This document shows positions 15,816-25,010 of a stretch of 64,000 bases of DNA, piece after piece. Source of the DNA: Clostridia bacterium (GTDB lineage: Bacteria > Bacillota > Clostridia > Oscillospirales > Acutalibacteraceae). The stretch lies in NCBI GenBank assembly GCA_017624735.1, contig JAGAMK010000060.1, forward strand, positions 1-64,000. The letters run 5' to 3'. Position numbers and translations under genes: made by a program. The notes under the pieces were generated by a model. That model was not told the DNA's origin, searched no databases, and saw only the letters and a list, made by a program, of their open reading frames with translations. The stretch's first letter is position 1, and every line of letters starts with the position of its first letter.

Positions 15816-17564
15816 ATGGGATTTATGAAAACTCGTTGGACAGATTTAGTTGACAGAAATAATCCGTTACCTGAATATCCTCGTCCACAAATGGAACGTG
15901 AAAACTGGATGTCAATGAATGGTGTATATGATTATGCTATTGTTGATTCATCAGTTGAATGGGTTGATGATTTCCAAGGTGAAATCGTTGTTCCTTTTGC
16001 TGTTGAAAGTATGCTTTCAGGAGTAGAAAAACCATTGAAACCTGACCAGAAACTCTGGTACAAAAAAATATTTACTATTCCTGAAAATATGAAAGGCAAG
16101 AATATTCTTCTCAACTTTGCTGCTGTTGACTGGGAATGTAAAGTATATGTTAATAAGGAAATTGCAGGAACTCACAGAGGTGGTTATGCAACTTTCTCAA
16201 TTGATATAACAAGATTACTTGAAGATGGAGAAAACGAACTTGTTGTAAGTGTTTTTGACCCAACTGAAAGTGGATGGCAACAAAGAGGTAAACAGGTTAA
16301 TGATACACACGGTTTCTGGTATGTTGCTACATCAGGTATTTGGCAGAGCGTTTGGCTTGAAGCAGTTGAACCATGCCATATCCTTAAATTAAAAATGACA
16401 CCTGATATTGACAATAAAACTCTTGCATTTAAAACATTTGCAAACGATGATAATTGTCAAGTTAAAGTAACTGTATTTGATGGCGAAACAGTTGTATCTC
16501 AAAATATGCTTTCTATGGATGATATGATAAAATTTGATGATGTTAAACTTTGGTCACCTGAAAATCCATTCCTTTATGACCTTAAAGTTGAACTTATCAA
16601 GGACGGACAAGTCGTTGATACTGTTAAGAGTTATGTTGGTATGCGTAAATACTCTATCGGGAAGGATGAAAAAGGGTATCCACGTTTTTATCTCAACAAT
16701 GAACCATATTTCCAGAGAGGTCTTCTTGACCAGGGCTATTGGTCAGATGGTGGCATGACACCTGCAACCGATGAAGCAATGATTTATGATATCGCAACAA
16801 TGAAACGCCTTGGTTTCAATATGCTCCGTAAACACATTAAAGTTGAACTTGACCGTTGGTATTACCATTGTGACCGTCTTGGTATGCTTGTATGGCAGGA
16901 TATGGTTAGTGGTGGTGAATATATTGGTCAATTCCTTGCAGGTGTATTACCACTTGTTGCAATTCATGTTAAGGATGATAAATATAAGGCATTCAAACGT
17001 GGCGAAAAAGAGTGGCGCGATGAGTTTGAACGTGAACTCAACGAAATGCTTAACCAACTTTATAACCACACTTGTATTTCTTGTTGGGTACCATTCAATG
17101 AAGGATGGGGACAGTTTGACTCTGTGAGAATTTCCAATGATATTAAGAAATTTGACCCAACACGAATTGTTGACCATGCAAGCGGATGGCATGACCAAGG
17201 CGCAGGTGACCTTAACAGTATGCATAGATATATTGCTCCAATCAATCCTCGCAGAAATGATGGCCGTATCTTTGCAATTACAGAGTTTGGTGGTTATAGC
17301 CACATTGATAGAGGACACACATGGGATGAGTCAAAGAGTTTCGGATATATGATGTTCCCGACGAAGAAAAGCTTATCAAAGGCATATAAACTTCTTCACG
17401 ATACACAGGTTATTCCTCTTATTAAACTTGGTCTTTCAGCAACAGTATATACACAGGTTAGCGACGTTGAAAACGAAGTAAATGGTATTTTAACTTACGA
17501 CCGTGAAAACATTAAAATTGATGAGAATATTCTTATTGAAACCAATAAGAAACTTACATTATAA
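15816..17564 (+). CDS. glycoside hydrolase family 2 enzyme (beta-galactosidase/beta-glucuronidase type)
   Basis: The 582-residue enzyme has the GH2 order. The jelly-roll sugar-binding domain (about 25-185) contains FAAVDWECKVYVN and GIWQSVWLE. The Ig-like domain (about 186-280) ends YVGMRKYS. The barrel (about 285-575) carries the acid/base Glu in PFNEGWGQ (E429) and the nucleophile in ITEFGGYS (E490). RGLLDQGYW follows the family's RG motif. There is no signal peptide, so it acts on imported oligosaccharides in the cytoplasm. It is short for beta-galactosidases and lacks their C-terminal domains, closer to beta-glucuronidase-like members. Substrate unknown. A WYL regulator starts 5 bp after the stop, suggesting co-transcription and local control. 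Confidence 0.9.
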   Translation: MGFMKTRWTDLVDRNNPLPEYPRPQMERENWMSMNGVYDYAIVDSSVEWVDDFQGEIVVPFAVESMLSGVEKPLKPDQKLWYKKIFTIPENMKGKNILLNFAAVDWECKVYVNKEIAGTHRGGYATFSIDITRLLEDGENELVVSVFDPTESGWQQRGKQVNDTHGFWYVATSGIWQSVWLEAVEPCHILKLKMTPDIDNKTLAFKTFANDDNCQVKVTVFDGETVVSQNMLSMDDMIKFDDVKLWSPENPFLYDLKVELIKDGQVVDTVKSYVGMRKYSIGKDEKGYPRFYLNNEPYFQRGLLDQGYWSDGGMTPATDEAMIYDIATMKRLGFNMLRKHIKVELDRWYYHCDRLGMLVWQDMVSGGEYIGQFLAGVLPLVAIHVKDDKYKAFKRGEKEWRDEFERELNEMLNQLYNHTCISCWVPFNEGWGQFDSVRISNDIKKFDPTRIVDHASGWHDQGAGDLNSMHRYIAPINPRRNDGRIFAITEFGGYSHIDRGHTWDESKSFGYMMFPTKKSLSKAYKLLHDTQVIPLIKLGLSATVYTQVSDVENEVNGILTYDRENIKIDENILIETNKKLTL

Positions 17565-17569
17565 TTGCT

Positions 17570-18571
17570 ATGAAAAATCCATCAGTACAAAAGCTAAGAT
17601 TACTTTATATTGTTGACATTCTTTCAAGAAAATCCGATGAAGACCATCCTTTATCTGCTACAGATATTATGGATTTTCTACGTAAGGATTATGGAATTGA
17701 GTGCGAGAGAAAAACGGTATACGATTGTATTGAAAATCTCAATAATTATGGCTATGAAATAATAAAATCACAATCTCCACGTGGATATTTTATGACACCA
17801 TATTATTTTGAGCTGGCAGAGTTAAGATTGCTTATTGATGCCGTACAGTCTGCGGACTTTATATCCGCCAAGAAGACAAAGTCACTTATAAAGAAATTTT
17901 CTTCATTTGCAAGCGAATATCAGTACAAAAAACTCGAAAAACAAGTTTATATTGACAATCGTAACAAATGTGCCAATGAGAATTTGTTTATTGTGATTGA
18001 TACTATTGATTCGGCAATTCTCTCAAAAAAACAAATTGAAGTTGTTTATCGCAAAAGAAAAATTGTCGATGGTAAAACAGCAAGATACGAGGAAAAGACA
18101 ATGGTTATTAATCCATATGCTCTTATCTGGTCAGATGACCATTATTATCTTGTAGGCAATTACAGTAAGTACAACAATCTTATCCATCTTCGTATTGATA
18201 GGCTTAAGAGTGTGAATGTTCTTGATACATACGCAAGACATTTTTCGGAAGTTTCACCATATAAGACATATTTTGATATTGCAGATTACAGTAATAAGCA
18301 TTTATCAATGTTTTCAGGGGATATTAAGCCTGTTGAGATGATTTGTAATAACTCTATAATTGAACATTTTGTTGACCAATTTGGTGAAAAGGTTATTATG
18401 CGTCCGTACGATGAGGAAAACTTTATTGTCAAAGTTGATGTTGCTGTAACCGATGGACTTGTTGCATGGATAATGCAATATGGTAATAAAGTTAGGGTTA
18501 AATCGCCAAAAGAGTTAAAAAATATGATTATAGACAAAACAAATTCTATTTTGGAACTCTATAATGTATGA
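17570..18571 (+). CDS. WYL-domain transcriptional regulator
   Basis: The 333-residue protein has an N-terminal winged helix-turn-helix (about 5-70; LSATDIMDFL, then ERKTVYDCIENL as recognition helix). A WYL domain follows (about 145-215; INPYALIWSDDHYYLVGNY and HLRIDRL), then a C-terminal WCX-type extension. WYL proteins sense a small ligand, often a nucleotide or nucleic-acid product, and regulate transcription. The gene starts 5 bp after the GH2 stop without a clear ribosome binding site, so it is probably translationally coupled and may control the GH2 gene. The closest family members are DeoR/YafY-like regulators. Confidence 0.88.
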   Translation: MKNPSVQKLRLLYIVDILSRKSDEDHPLSATDIMDFLRKDYGIECERKTVYDCIENLNNYGYEIIKSQSPRGYFMTPYYFELAELRLLIDAVQSADFISAKKTKSLIKKFSSFASEYQYKKLEKQVYIDNRNKCANENLFIVIDTIDSAILSKKQIEVVYRKRKIVDGKTARYEEKTMVINPYALIWSDDHYYLVGNYSKYNNLIHLRIDRLKSVNVLDTYARHFSEVSPYKTYFDIADYSNKHLSMFSGDIKPVEMICNNSIIEHFVDQFGEKVIMRPYDEENFIVKVDVAVTDGLVAWIMQYGNKVRVKSPKELKNMIIDKTNSILELYNV

Positions 18572-18604
18572 AATGATAAATTTTTAACAAATATAATTTA
18601 TCTA

Positions 18605-18633
18605 TTGAAATATAATTTTTTTTGTTATATTAT
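18605..18633 (+). promoter_or_regulatory. promoter of the pgk-tpiA-gpmI operon
   Basis: TTGAAA (18605-18610), a 17-bp spacer and TATTAT (18628-18633), about 50 bp before pgk. Confidence 0.6.
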
Positions 18634-18683
18634 ATTATGTGGTAAAAATTACAAATTATATCTTTTGAAAGGATGTTATTTAA

Positions 18684-19877
18684 ATGAGCAGTGCATTAAA
18701 CAAAAAAACTGTTGAAGATTTACAGGTAGCTGGCAAGAAAGTTCTTGTTCGTTGCGACTTCAACGTAAAAATGGAAAATGGCGTAATTACAAGTGACAAG
18801 AGAATTGTTGCTTCATTGCCAACAATCAAATATCTTATTGCTAATGGCGCAAAGGTTATTCTTTGCTCACACCTTGGTCGTCCAAAGGGTGAAGTTGTTC
18901 CTGAATTCTCACTTGCACCGGTTGCTGCAAGACTTTCTGAACTTCTTGGTCAGGAAGTTAAAATGGCAAAAGACGTTGTAGGAGAAAGTGCACAGGCACT
19001 CGCTGCTGACCTTAAAGATGGCGAAGTTCTTCTTCTCGAAAACGTTCGTTATGAAAAAGGCGAAACAAAGAATGATCCAGAACTCAGCAAGAAATTTGCA
19101 GACCTTGCAGAACTTTATGTAAATGATGCTTTCGGTTCAGCTCACAGAGCTCATTCTTCAACTGCTGGTGTTGCAGAACACCTCCCTGCAGCTTGTGGTT
19201 ACCTCATCCAGAAAGAAATCGAATTCATCGGTGGCGCTCTTGAAAATCCAAAGAGACCTTTAGTTGCTATCCTTGGTGGTGCAAAAGTATCTGATAAAAT
19301 CGGCGTTATCACAAACCTTATTGACAAGTGTGATACACTTATCATCGGTGGTGGTATGGCTTACACATTTATGAAATCACTTGGTTACAACATCGGTACT
19401 TCTCTTCTTGAAGCTGATAAGGTTGAACTTGCTGCTGAAATGATGAAGAAAGCTGAAGAAAAAGGTGTTAAATTCCTTATTCCTGTTGATAACAAGGTTG
19501 GTAAGGAATATGCTCCTGATACAGAAGCTATGATTGTTGATTCTGACAATATTCCTGATGGCTGGATGGGTCTTGACATTGGTCCTAAGACACAGGCTAT
19601 CTTTGCTGATGCAGTTAAAGATGCAGGTACAGTAATTTGGAACGGACCTATGGGTGTTTCTGAATGGGAAGCATTTGCATCAGGTACAGTTGCAGTTGCA
19701 ACAGCCATTGCTGACAGTGATGCTATTTCTATTATTGGTGGTGGTGACTCAGCTGCTGCTATCCAAAAACTTGGTTTCGCAGACAAGATGTCACACATTT
19801 CAACAGGTGGCGGTGCATCACTTGAATACCTTGAAGGTAAAGTTCTTCCAGGTATTGCAGCTCTTAATGAGAAATAA
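18684..19877 (+). CDS. pgk: phosphoglycerate kinase
   Basis: The 397-residue enzyme transfers phosphate from 1,3-bisphosphoglycerate to ADP in the cytoplasm, the first ATP-yielding step of glycolysis. Seen are [13 protein letters not shown] (about 19-31), the substrate-binding SHLGRPKG (about 62-69), [13 protein letters not shown] (about 153-165), the nucleotide-binding [11 protein letters not shown] (about 194-204), [10 protein letters not shown] (about 318-327) and [13 protein letters not shown] (about 353-365). Length is normal. It heads a lower-glycolysis operon with tpiA and gpmI. The start has AAAGGATG upstream. Confidence 0.98.
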   Translation: MSSALNKKTVEDLQVAGKKVLVRCDFNVKMENGVITSDKRIVASLPTIKYLIANGAKVILCSHLGRPKGEVVPEFSLAPVAARLSELLGQEVKMAKDVVGESAQALAADLKDGEVLLLENVRYEKGETKNDPELSKKFADLAELYVNDAFGSAHRAHSSTAGVAEHLPAACGYLIQKEIEFIGGALENPKRPLVAILGGAKVSDKIGVITNLIDKCDTLIIGGGMAYTFMKSLGYNIGTSLLEADKVELAAEMMKKAEEKGVKFLIPVDNKVGKEYAPDTEAMIVDSDNIPDGWMGLDIGPKTQAIFADAVKDAGTVIWNGPMGVSEWEAFASGTVAVATAIADSDAISIIGGGDSAAAIQKLGFADKMSHISTGGGASLEYLEGKVLPGIAALNEK

Positions 19878-19890
19878 TTAAAAATATTTA

Positions 19891-19913
19891 TGGGAGGGCT
19901 ATATGCTCTCCCA
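19891..19913 (+). other. intercistronic hairpin between pgk and tpiA
   Basis: TGGGAGGGC and GCTCTCCCA form a 9-bp stem with no T run after it. It is therefore more likely an mRNA-processing or stability element than a terminator. Confidence 0.5.
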
Positions 19914-19938
19914 AAATTTGCGATAAGGAGAAAACATA

Positions 19939-20706
19939 ATGAAAAAAGATTTACGTAAAGCAGTTATTGCAGGTAACTGGAAAATGAATAAAACTCCTGC
20001 AGAAGCAAAGGCTCTTATTGAAGAGATGAAACCACTTGTTGCTGGTGCAGATTGTGATGTTGTTCTTTGCGTACCATTTATTGATATTCCTGCTGCAATT
20101 GAAGCTGCTGCAGATTCAAATATTAAAATTGGTGCTGAAAATGTACACTTTAAGTCATCAGGTGCTTATACAGGCGAAATTTCTGCTGAAATGCTTAAAG
20201 AAGCAGGCGTTGAATACGTTGTAGTTGGCCATAGCGAAAGAAGACAGTACTTTGGTGAAACAGACCAGACTGTTAACCTTCGTTCACTTGCTGCACTTAA
20301 TGCAGGTCTTAAACCAATTATTTGTGTTGGTGAAACACTTGAACAGCGTTCACTTGGTTACACAGAAACTCTTCTTAAATTCCAGACAAAGATGGCTCTT
20401 ACAAATGTAACAAAAGAACAGCTTAAGAATGTTATTATTGCTTACGAACCAGTTTGGGCTATTGGTACAGGTGTTACAGCAACTGCTGACCAGGCTGATG
20501 AAGGTAACGGATATGTTCGTGAAGCTATTGCTGAAGTATATGGTGGCGATGTTGCTGCAACTGTTACAATTCAGTATGGTGGTTCAATGAACGCTGCAAA
20601 TGCTGATGAACTTGTTGCAAAACACAATGTTGACGGTGGTCTTATTGGTGGTGCATCACTTAAAGCAGCAGATTTTGCAAAGATTGTTGCTGCTGCATCA
20701 AAATAA
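19939..20706 (+). CDS. tpiA: triosephosphate isomerase
   Basis: The 255-residue TIM barrel interconverts dihydroxyacetone phosphate and glyceraldehyde 3-phosphate. Key features are AGNWKMNKT (Asn and Lys of the active site, about 11-19), VVGHSERR (catalytic His, about 96-103), the AYEPVWAIGTG segment with the catalytic Glu followed by the mobile loop (about 167-177), and the phosphate-binding QYGGSMN and GLIGGASL near the end. It is second in the glycolytic operon, with AAGGAG upstream of the ATG. Confidence 0.98.
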   Translation: MKKDLRKAVIAGNWKMNKTPAEAKALIEEMKPLVAGADCDVVLCVPFIDIPAAIEAAADSNIKIGAENVHFKSSGAYTGEISAEMLKEAGVEYVVVGHSERRQYFGETDQTVNLRSLAALNAGLKPIICVGETLEQRSLGYTETLLKFQTKMALTNVTKEQLKNVIIAYEPVWAIGTGVTATADQADEGNGYVREAIAEVYGGDVAATVTIQYGGSMNAANADELVAKHNVDGGLIGGASLKAADFAKIVAAASK

Positions 20707-20722
20707 TTAAAAGGTGAACTGA

Positions 20723-22258
20723 ATGAAAAAACCTGTAGTTTTATGTATTATGGATGGTTTTGGATATAATCCAAGTGATTATGGTAATGCAATCACAGCG
20801 GCTAAAACACCAAGACTTGACGAAATTTTTAAGAATAATCCAATGACATATATCGGTGCATCCGGTATGGATGTTGGTCTTCCTGACGGACAAATGGGTA
20901 ACTCTGAAGTTGGCCACACAAATATCGGTGCTGGTCGTGTTGTGTATCAGGAACTCACAAGAATCACAAAGTCAATTATGGATGGTGATTTCTTCACAAA
21001 TGATGTATTTATGGGTGCTATTGAGAATTGTAAGAAGAACAACTCTGCACTTCACCTTATCGGTCTTCTTTCAGACGGTGGTGTTCATAGCCATAACACT
21101 CATTTGTATGCACTTGTTGAACTTGCAAAGAAAAACGGTCTTGATAAAGTATATGTTCACGCATTACTTGACGGCCGCGATGTTCCACCAAGTTCAGGTG
21201 TTGATTTTGTTAAAGAGCTTGAAGACAAACTTGCAGAAATCGGTGTAGGTAAGATTGCTACTGTTATGGGTAGATTCTATGCTATGGACCGTGACAATAT
21301 GTGGGATAGAGTTGGTATGGCTTACAATGCGATGGTTAATCGTGAAGGTATTGCAACTGATTCTGCTCTCGATGCAGTTAAAAAGTCATATGAAACAATA
21401 GATGAAGATGGTAAGTATCTTACAGACGAATTTGTTATGCCAACAGTTGTTAATGGTGCAGATGCAATTTCAGAAAATGATTCTGTAATTTTCTTTAATT
21501 TCCGTCCTGACCGTGCAAGAGAAATCACAAGAACATTTGTTGACCCTGATTTCACAGGATTCGAGAGAAAAGCATTCTTCCCACTTTATTATGTTTGTAT
21601 GACACAGTATGATGCTGAAATGCCTAATGTTAATGTTGCATATAAGCCTCAGACCCTTACAAATACAATGGGTGAGTACCTTTCAAAACTTGGTAAAACT
21701 CAACTTCGTATTGCTGAAACACAGAAGTATGCTCACGTAACCTTCTTCTATAACGGTGGCGAAGAAAAGGTTTATCCTGGTGAAGACAGAGTTCTTATTG
21801 ACTCTCCAAAGATTTCTACATTTGACTTAAAACCCGAAATGAGTGCTTACGAAGTTTGTGATGCTGCTTGTGAACAGATTTTAAGTGGTAAATATGATGT
21901 TGTAATTCTTAACTACGCTAACTGCGATATGGTTGGACATACTGGTATTTTTGATGCCGCTGTTAAGGCTGTTGAAGCAGTTGACGAATGTGTTGGCAAA
22001 CTTGTTGATGCAACTATGAAGATGGACGGTGTTATCCTTATTACTGCTGACCATGGTAATGCTGACAAGATGTATGAAGATGATGGCTCTCCATTCACAG
22101 CTCATACAACAAATCCGGTTCCACTTGTAGTAGTTGGTAAAGAATGTGCTCTTAAGCAGGAGGGTGGCAAACTTTGCGACCTTTCACCAACAATGCTTGA
22201 TATTATGGGACTTGATACTCCAGCAGAAATGAGTGGCGTATCACTTATTGAGAAATAA
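20723..22258 (+). CDS. gpmI: 2,3-bisphosphoglycerate-independent phosphoglycerate mutase
   Basis: The 511-residue metalloenzyme converts 3-phosphoglycerate to 2-phosphoglycerate using two Mn ions and a phosphoserine. The metal-binding CIMDGFG is at the N-terminus. MGNSEVGHTNIGAGR (about 58-72) carries the phosphorylated Ser. VHSHNTHLYAL and HALLDGRDVPP (about 115-145) belong to the transferase domain. FFNFRPDRAREITR (about 254), NYANCDMVGHTG (about 395) and ITADHGNADKM (about 436) complete the metal site. It ends the glycolytic operon, 16 bp after tpiA. Confidence 0.98.
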   Translation: MKKPVVLCIMDGFGYNPSDYGNAITAAKTPRLDEIFKNNPMTYIGASGMDVGLPDGQMGNSEVGHTNIGAGRVVYQELTRITKSIMDGDFFTNDVFMGAIENCKKNNSALHLIGLLSDGGVHSHNTHLYALVELAKKNGLDKVYVHALLDGRDVPPSSGVDFVKELEDKLAEIGVGKIATVMGRFYAMDRDNMWDRVGMAYNAMVNREGIATDSALDAVKKSYETIDEDGKYLTDEFVMPTVVNGADAISENDSVIFFNFRPDRAREITRTFVDPDFTGFERKAFFPLYYVCMTQYDAEMPNVNVAYKPQTLTNTMGEYLSKLGKTQLRIAETQKYAHVTFFYNGGEEKVYPGEDRVLIDSPKISTFDLKPEMSAYEVCDAACEQILSGKYDVVILNYANCDMVGHTGIFDAAVKAVEAVDECVGKLVDATMKMDGVILITADHGNADKMYEDDGSPFTAHTTNPVPLVVVGKECALKQEGGKLCDLSPTMLDIMGLDTPAEMSGVSLIEK

Positions 22259-22267
22259 AAAAAGATT

Positions 22268-22295
22268 CGGCGAAGCTATATAGCTTCGCCGTTTT
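22268..22295. terminator. bidirectional terminator (24-nt perfect palindrome)
   Basis: CGGCGAAGCTA and TAGCTTCGCCG form a perfect palindrome with A-rich and T-rich flanks, between the convergent gpmI and trmO. Confidence 0.9.
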
Positions 22296-22978
22296 CATAT
22301 TATGTCAATTAAAGTTAAAACATTGTCAATGACCTTAAATTTAATTTGATAAATACTGTAACTCATACCATAAATTCTTTCGCTATCATCCTGATATGAT
22401 GGTCTAGGGTCATGCTTTAATGTTTCAAATAAACCATCAACCATATTAGATGAGATTTTCTTTAGAACTTCATCACTACATTTAACATCAAGTAAACCTT
22501 CTGTGTTATCTAATGCAAATCCATTTGTTGCATCAGGATGACTGTCTGTATAAGATAAATATGGTTTTATATCAAAAATTGGTGTGCCGTTCATTAAATC
22601 GGCACCACTAACGTAAATAACTGTCCCCAATTTTTTATCAAAATCAATTTTTTCAATTTTTACTGAAGAAATACCAATATGATTTGGTCTGAATGGCGAA
22701 CGTGTTGCAAATACTCCAATCCGTTCGTTTCCACCAAGTTTTGGGGGTCTTACAGTAGGTGTAATTTCTTTATCTGTGGTTTCGGAAAATTGCCATAGAA
22801 GCCAGATGTGTGTAAATTGTTCCAGTCCTTTAAAATATGATTTATTGGAATACTTTTTATCAAAAACAATCTTTGAAATAACGCTTTTTGTTAGACAACT
22901 CTGTCGAGGTATTCCAAATTTTTCTTTATAGTCATTATAAATGTGACCAATAATTTCAATTTCGTGTTTTTTAAGCAT
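22295..22978 (-). CDS. trmO: tRNA (N6-threonylcarbamoyladenosine-37) methyltransferase TrmO
   Basis: The 227-residue protein matches the TsaA/TrmO family, which methylates t6A37 of certain tRNAs using S-adenosylmethionine. The beta-barrel domain (about 8-150) shows GIPRQSCL, FTHIWLLWQF (about 52-61), GVFATRSPFRPNHIG (about 88-102), GADLMNGTPIFDIKPYL (about 124-140) and DSHPDA. A C-terminal extension of about 75 residues with DPRPSYQDD follows, typical of full-length TrmO. The start has AGAGGTG 5 nt upstream. It is monocistronic and divergent from rubrerythrin. Confidence 0.93.
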   Translation of the reverse strand: MLKKHEIEIIGHIYNDYKEKFGIPRQSCLTKSVISKIVFDKKYSNKSYFKGLEQFTHIWLLWQFSETTDKEITPTVRPPKLGGNERIGVFATRSPFRPNHIGISSVKIEKIDFDKKLGTVIYVSGADLMNGTPIFDIKPYLSYTDSHPDATNGFALDNTEGLLDVKCSDEVLKKISSNMVDGLFETLKHDPRPSYQDDSERIYGMSYSIYQIKFKVIDNVLTLIDII

Positions 22979-23020
22979 AAAATCACCTCTAATACTATAA
23001 CATAATTTTTATAAAAATTG

Positions 23021-23048
23021 TTGTATTTTTTCAAAAATATGGTAGAAT
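23021..23048 (+). promoter_or_regulatory. promoter of rubrerythrin
   Basis: TTGTAT (23021-23026), a 16-bp spacer and TAGAAT (23043-23048). The ribosome binding site AAGGAGTG follows. Confidence 0.5.
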
Positions 23049-23077
23049 AATATTAATAAAAATAAGGAGTGATTTTA

Positions 23078-23617
23078 ATGGAACTTAAGGGTTCAAGAAC
23101 CGAAGCTAATCTTATGAGTGCATTTGCAGGTGAGTCACAGGCAAGAAATAAATACACATATTATGCATCTAAAGCAAAAAAAGATGGATATGTTCAGATT
23201 GCACAGATTTTTGAAGAAACTGCAAATAACGAAAAAGAACATGCAAAAATCTGGTTTAAAATTCTTCATGATGGTGGAATACCATCTACAATTGAAAATC
23301 TTAAAGATGCTGCCGCAGGTGAAAATTACGAGTGGACAGAAATGTACGCTGAATTTGCTGTTGTAGCAAAGGAAGAGGGCTTTGACCATATTGCTGCTCT
23401 TTTTGAAATGGTTGCTAAAATTGAAAAAGACCATGAAGAAAGATATAAGAAATTACTCGCTAATATCGAAGGTGGACTTGTTTTCTCTCGTGACGGCGAT
23501 ATGATGTGGGTTTGTTCTAACTGTGGTCATGTTCATTTTGGTAAAGAAGCACCTGAACTTTGTCCTGTTTGTGCTCATCCAAAAGCATATTTTATGGTTA
23601 AGGCAGAAAATTATTAA
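23078..23617 (+). CDS. rbr: rubrerythrin
   Basis: The 179-residue protein is a cytoplasmic peroxidase that protects anaerobes from hydrogen peroxide. The ferritin-like di-iron domain (about 1-135) supplies Glu/His ligands in [23 protein letters not shown] and [10 protein letters not shown]. The C-terminal rubredoxin domain holds one iron through CSNCG and CPVC (about 146-170). The ATG was chosen for its AAGGAGTG at 8 nt; an in-frame ATA-type extension upstream has no site. It is monocistronic with its own terminator. Expression is probably PerR-controlled in relatives, but no clear Per box was found. Confidence 0.96.
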   Translation: MELKGSRTEANLMSAFAGESQARNKYTYYASKAKKDGYVQIAQIFEETANNEKEHAKIWFKILHDGGIPSTIENLKDAAAGENYEWTEMYAEFAVVAKEEGFDHIAALFEMVAKIEKDHEERYKKLLANIEGGLVFSRDGDMMWVCSNCGHVHFGKEAPELCPVCAHPKAYFMVKAENY

Positions 23618-23624
23618 AATCAAC

Positions 23625-23655
23625 AAAAAGTGGAGTGTAAACACTCCACTTTTTT
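23625..23655 (+). terminator. terminator of rubrerythrin
   Basis: AAAAAGTGGAGTG (23625-23637) pairs with CACTCCACTTTTT (23642-23654) around TAAA and continues into T. Confidence 0.9.
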
Positions 23656-23678
23656 ACATATATTGTGCTTTGATTTTG

Positions 23679-23708
23679 TTGACATATTATGTCTAAATAT
23701 GATATTAT
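23679..23708 (+). promoter_or_regulatory. promoter of the pyr operon
   Basis: Perfect TTGACA (23679-23684), an 18-bp spacer and TATTAT (23703-23708). The leader to pyrC is only about 30 nt, with no PyrR-type anti-terminator/terminator pair, so PyrR attenuation is unlikely here. Confidence 0.6.
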
Positions 23709-23744
23709 TTTATATGCTAGAATTTTGCATTTATGGGTGATAAA

Positions 23745-25010
23745 ATGAAACAGTTAATTAAAAATGCAACAATTTTTTATGAGTTACAATTCGTAAAAAA
23801 AGATATTTTGATTGACGACGGAATTATTGCCGAAATTTCTGAATGTATAGCGCCCGAATGCGCTGATTTTCTCTACAATTTTAAAGATTATTATGTATTT
23901 CCCGGTTTTACAGATGTGCATGTTCATCTGCGTGAGCCGGGTTTTTCTTATAAAGAAACAATTAAGAGTGGTACAATGGCTTCTGCTCGAGGTGGATATA
24001 CATCAGTTTGTTCAATGCCAAACTTAAACCCTGTACCAGACTCAATCCCACATTTACAAGAACAAATTGACATAATTAACAAAGATGCTGTTATCAATGT
24101 TTATCCCTACGCATCAATTTCTGTTAATCAAATGGGTGAAGAACTTTCTGACCTTTCAGGTATGTCTGATATGTGTATAGCTTATTCAGACGATGGCAGG
24201 GGAGTTCAAAGTGATGAAATGATGTATAATGCTATGGAAATAGCAAAAGAGCATAATAAAATGATTGTTGCACATTGTGAAGTGAATGATTTACTTGAAG
24301 GTGGATATATTCACAAGGGTAAGTATGCAGAAGAGCATAATCATAAAGGCATTTGTTCTGAAAGTGAATGGAAACAGATTGAAAGAGATATAGAACTTGC
24401 CAAGCGAACTGGATGTGCATATCATGTCTGTCACATTTCAACAAAAGAAAGTGTTGAACTCATAAGACAAGCTAAAAAAGACGGTGTTGACATAACGTGT
24501 GAAACAGGTCCTCACTATCTTGTTCTTTCTGATAAAGACTTACAAGAACACGGTAGATTTAAAATGAATCCGCCACTTCGTGATGAAAGTGATAAAGAAG
24601 CATTGATTCAAGGAGTTCTTGATGGCACAATTGATATGATTGCAACAGACCACGCACCACATAGTGCTGAAGAAAAGAGTAAAGGTCTTGAAAAGAGTAA
24701 TATGGGTGTTGTTGGTATTGAAACAGCATTTCCTGTTATGTACACAAATTTTGTTAAGCCAAATATCATTACACTTGAAAAACTTGTTGAATTGCTTTCA
24801 ATAAATGCTAATAAGAGATTTAATATAGGTAGCGAAATTCAAGTTGGTAAGAAAGCAGATTTAACTGTTTTTGACTTGAATGATAAATATGTAGTTAATC
24901 CCGATGATTTCCTTTCAATGGGCAAAAGTACACCATTTGAAGGTGCAGAGGTTTATGGTAAATGTAAAATGACATTTTGCAACGGCAAAATTGTTTGGGA
25001 GGATAAATAA
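23745..25010 (+). CDS. pyrC: dihydroorotase (class I)
   Basis: The 421-residue amidohydrolase cyclises carbamoyl aspartate to dihydroorotate. The zinc-binding DVHVHLREPG is at about 56-65. A further metal/substrate segment is MIVAHCEVND (about 175), VCHIS (about 229) gives another His, and ATDHAPHS (about 300) the catalytic Asp. The C-terminal KADLTVFDL closes the small beta-sandwich domain. This is the long, class I form. An ATG 12 bases upstream is possible, but the GGGTGAT between the two suits the later ATG. It opens the pyrimidine operon and overlaps pyrK by one base (TAATG). Confidence 0.95.
   Translation: MKQLIKNATIFYELQFVKKDILIDDGIIAEISECIAPECADFLYNFKDYYVFPGFTDVHVHLREPGFSYKETIKSGTMASARGGYTSVCSMPNLNPVPDSIPHLQEQIDIINKDAVINVYPYASISVNQMGEELSDLSGMSDMCIAYSDDGRGVQSDEMMYNAMEIAKEHNKMIVAHCEVNDLLEGGYIHKGKYAEEHNHKGICSESEWKQIERDIELAKRTGCAYHVCHISTKESVELIRQAKKDGVDITCETGPHYLVLSDKDLQEHGRFKMNPPLRDESDKEALIQGVLDGTIDMIATDHAPHSAEEKSKGLEKSNMGVVGIETAFPVMYTNFVKPNIITLEKLVELLSINANKRFNIGSEIQVGKKADLTVFDLNDKYVVNPDDFLSMGKSTPFEGAEVYGKCKMTFCNGKIVWEDK

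Noticed and set aside
22985..23025. Per box in the region between trmO and rubrerythrin
   Set aside because: AT-rich partial palindromes exist, but none matches TTATAATnATTATAA closely enough.
23700..23745. PyrR-type attenuator before pyrC
   Set aside because: The leader is too short and contains no terminator or PyrR-binding loop.
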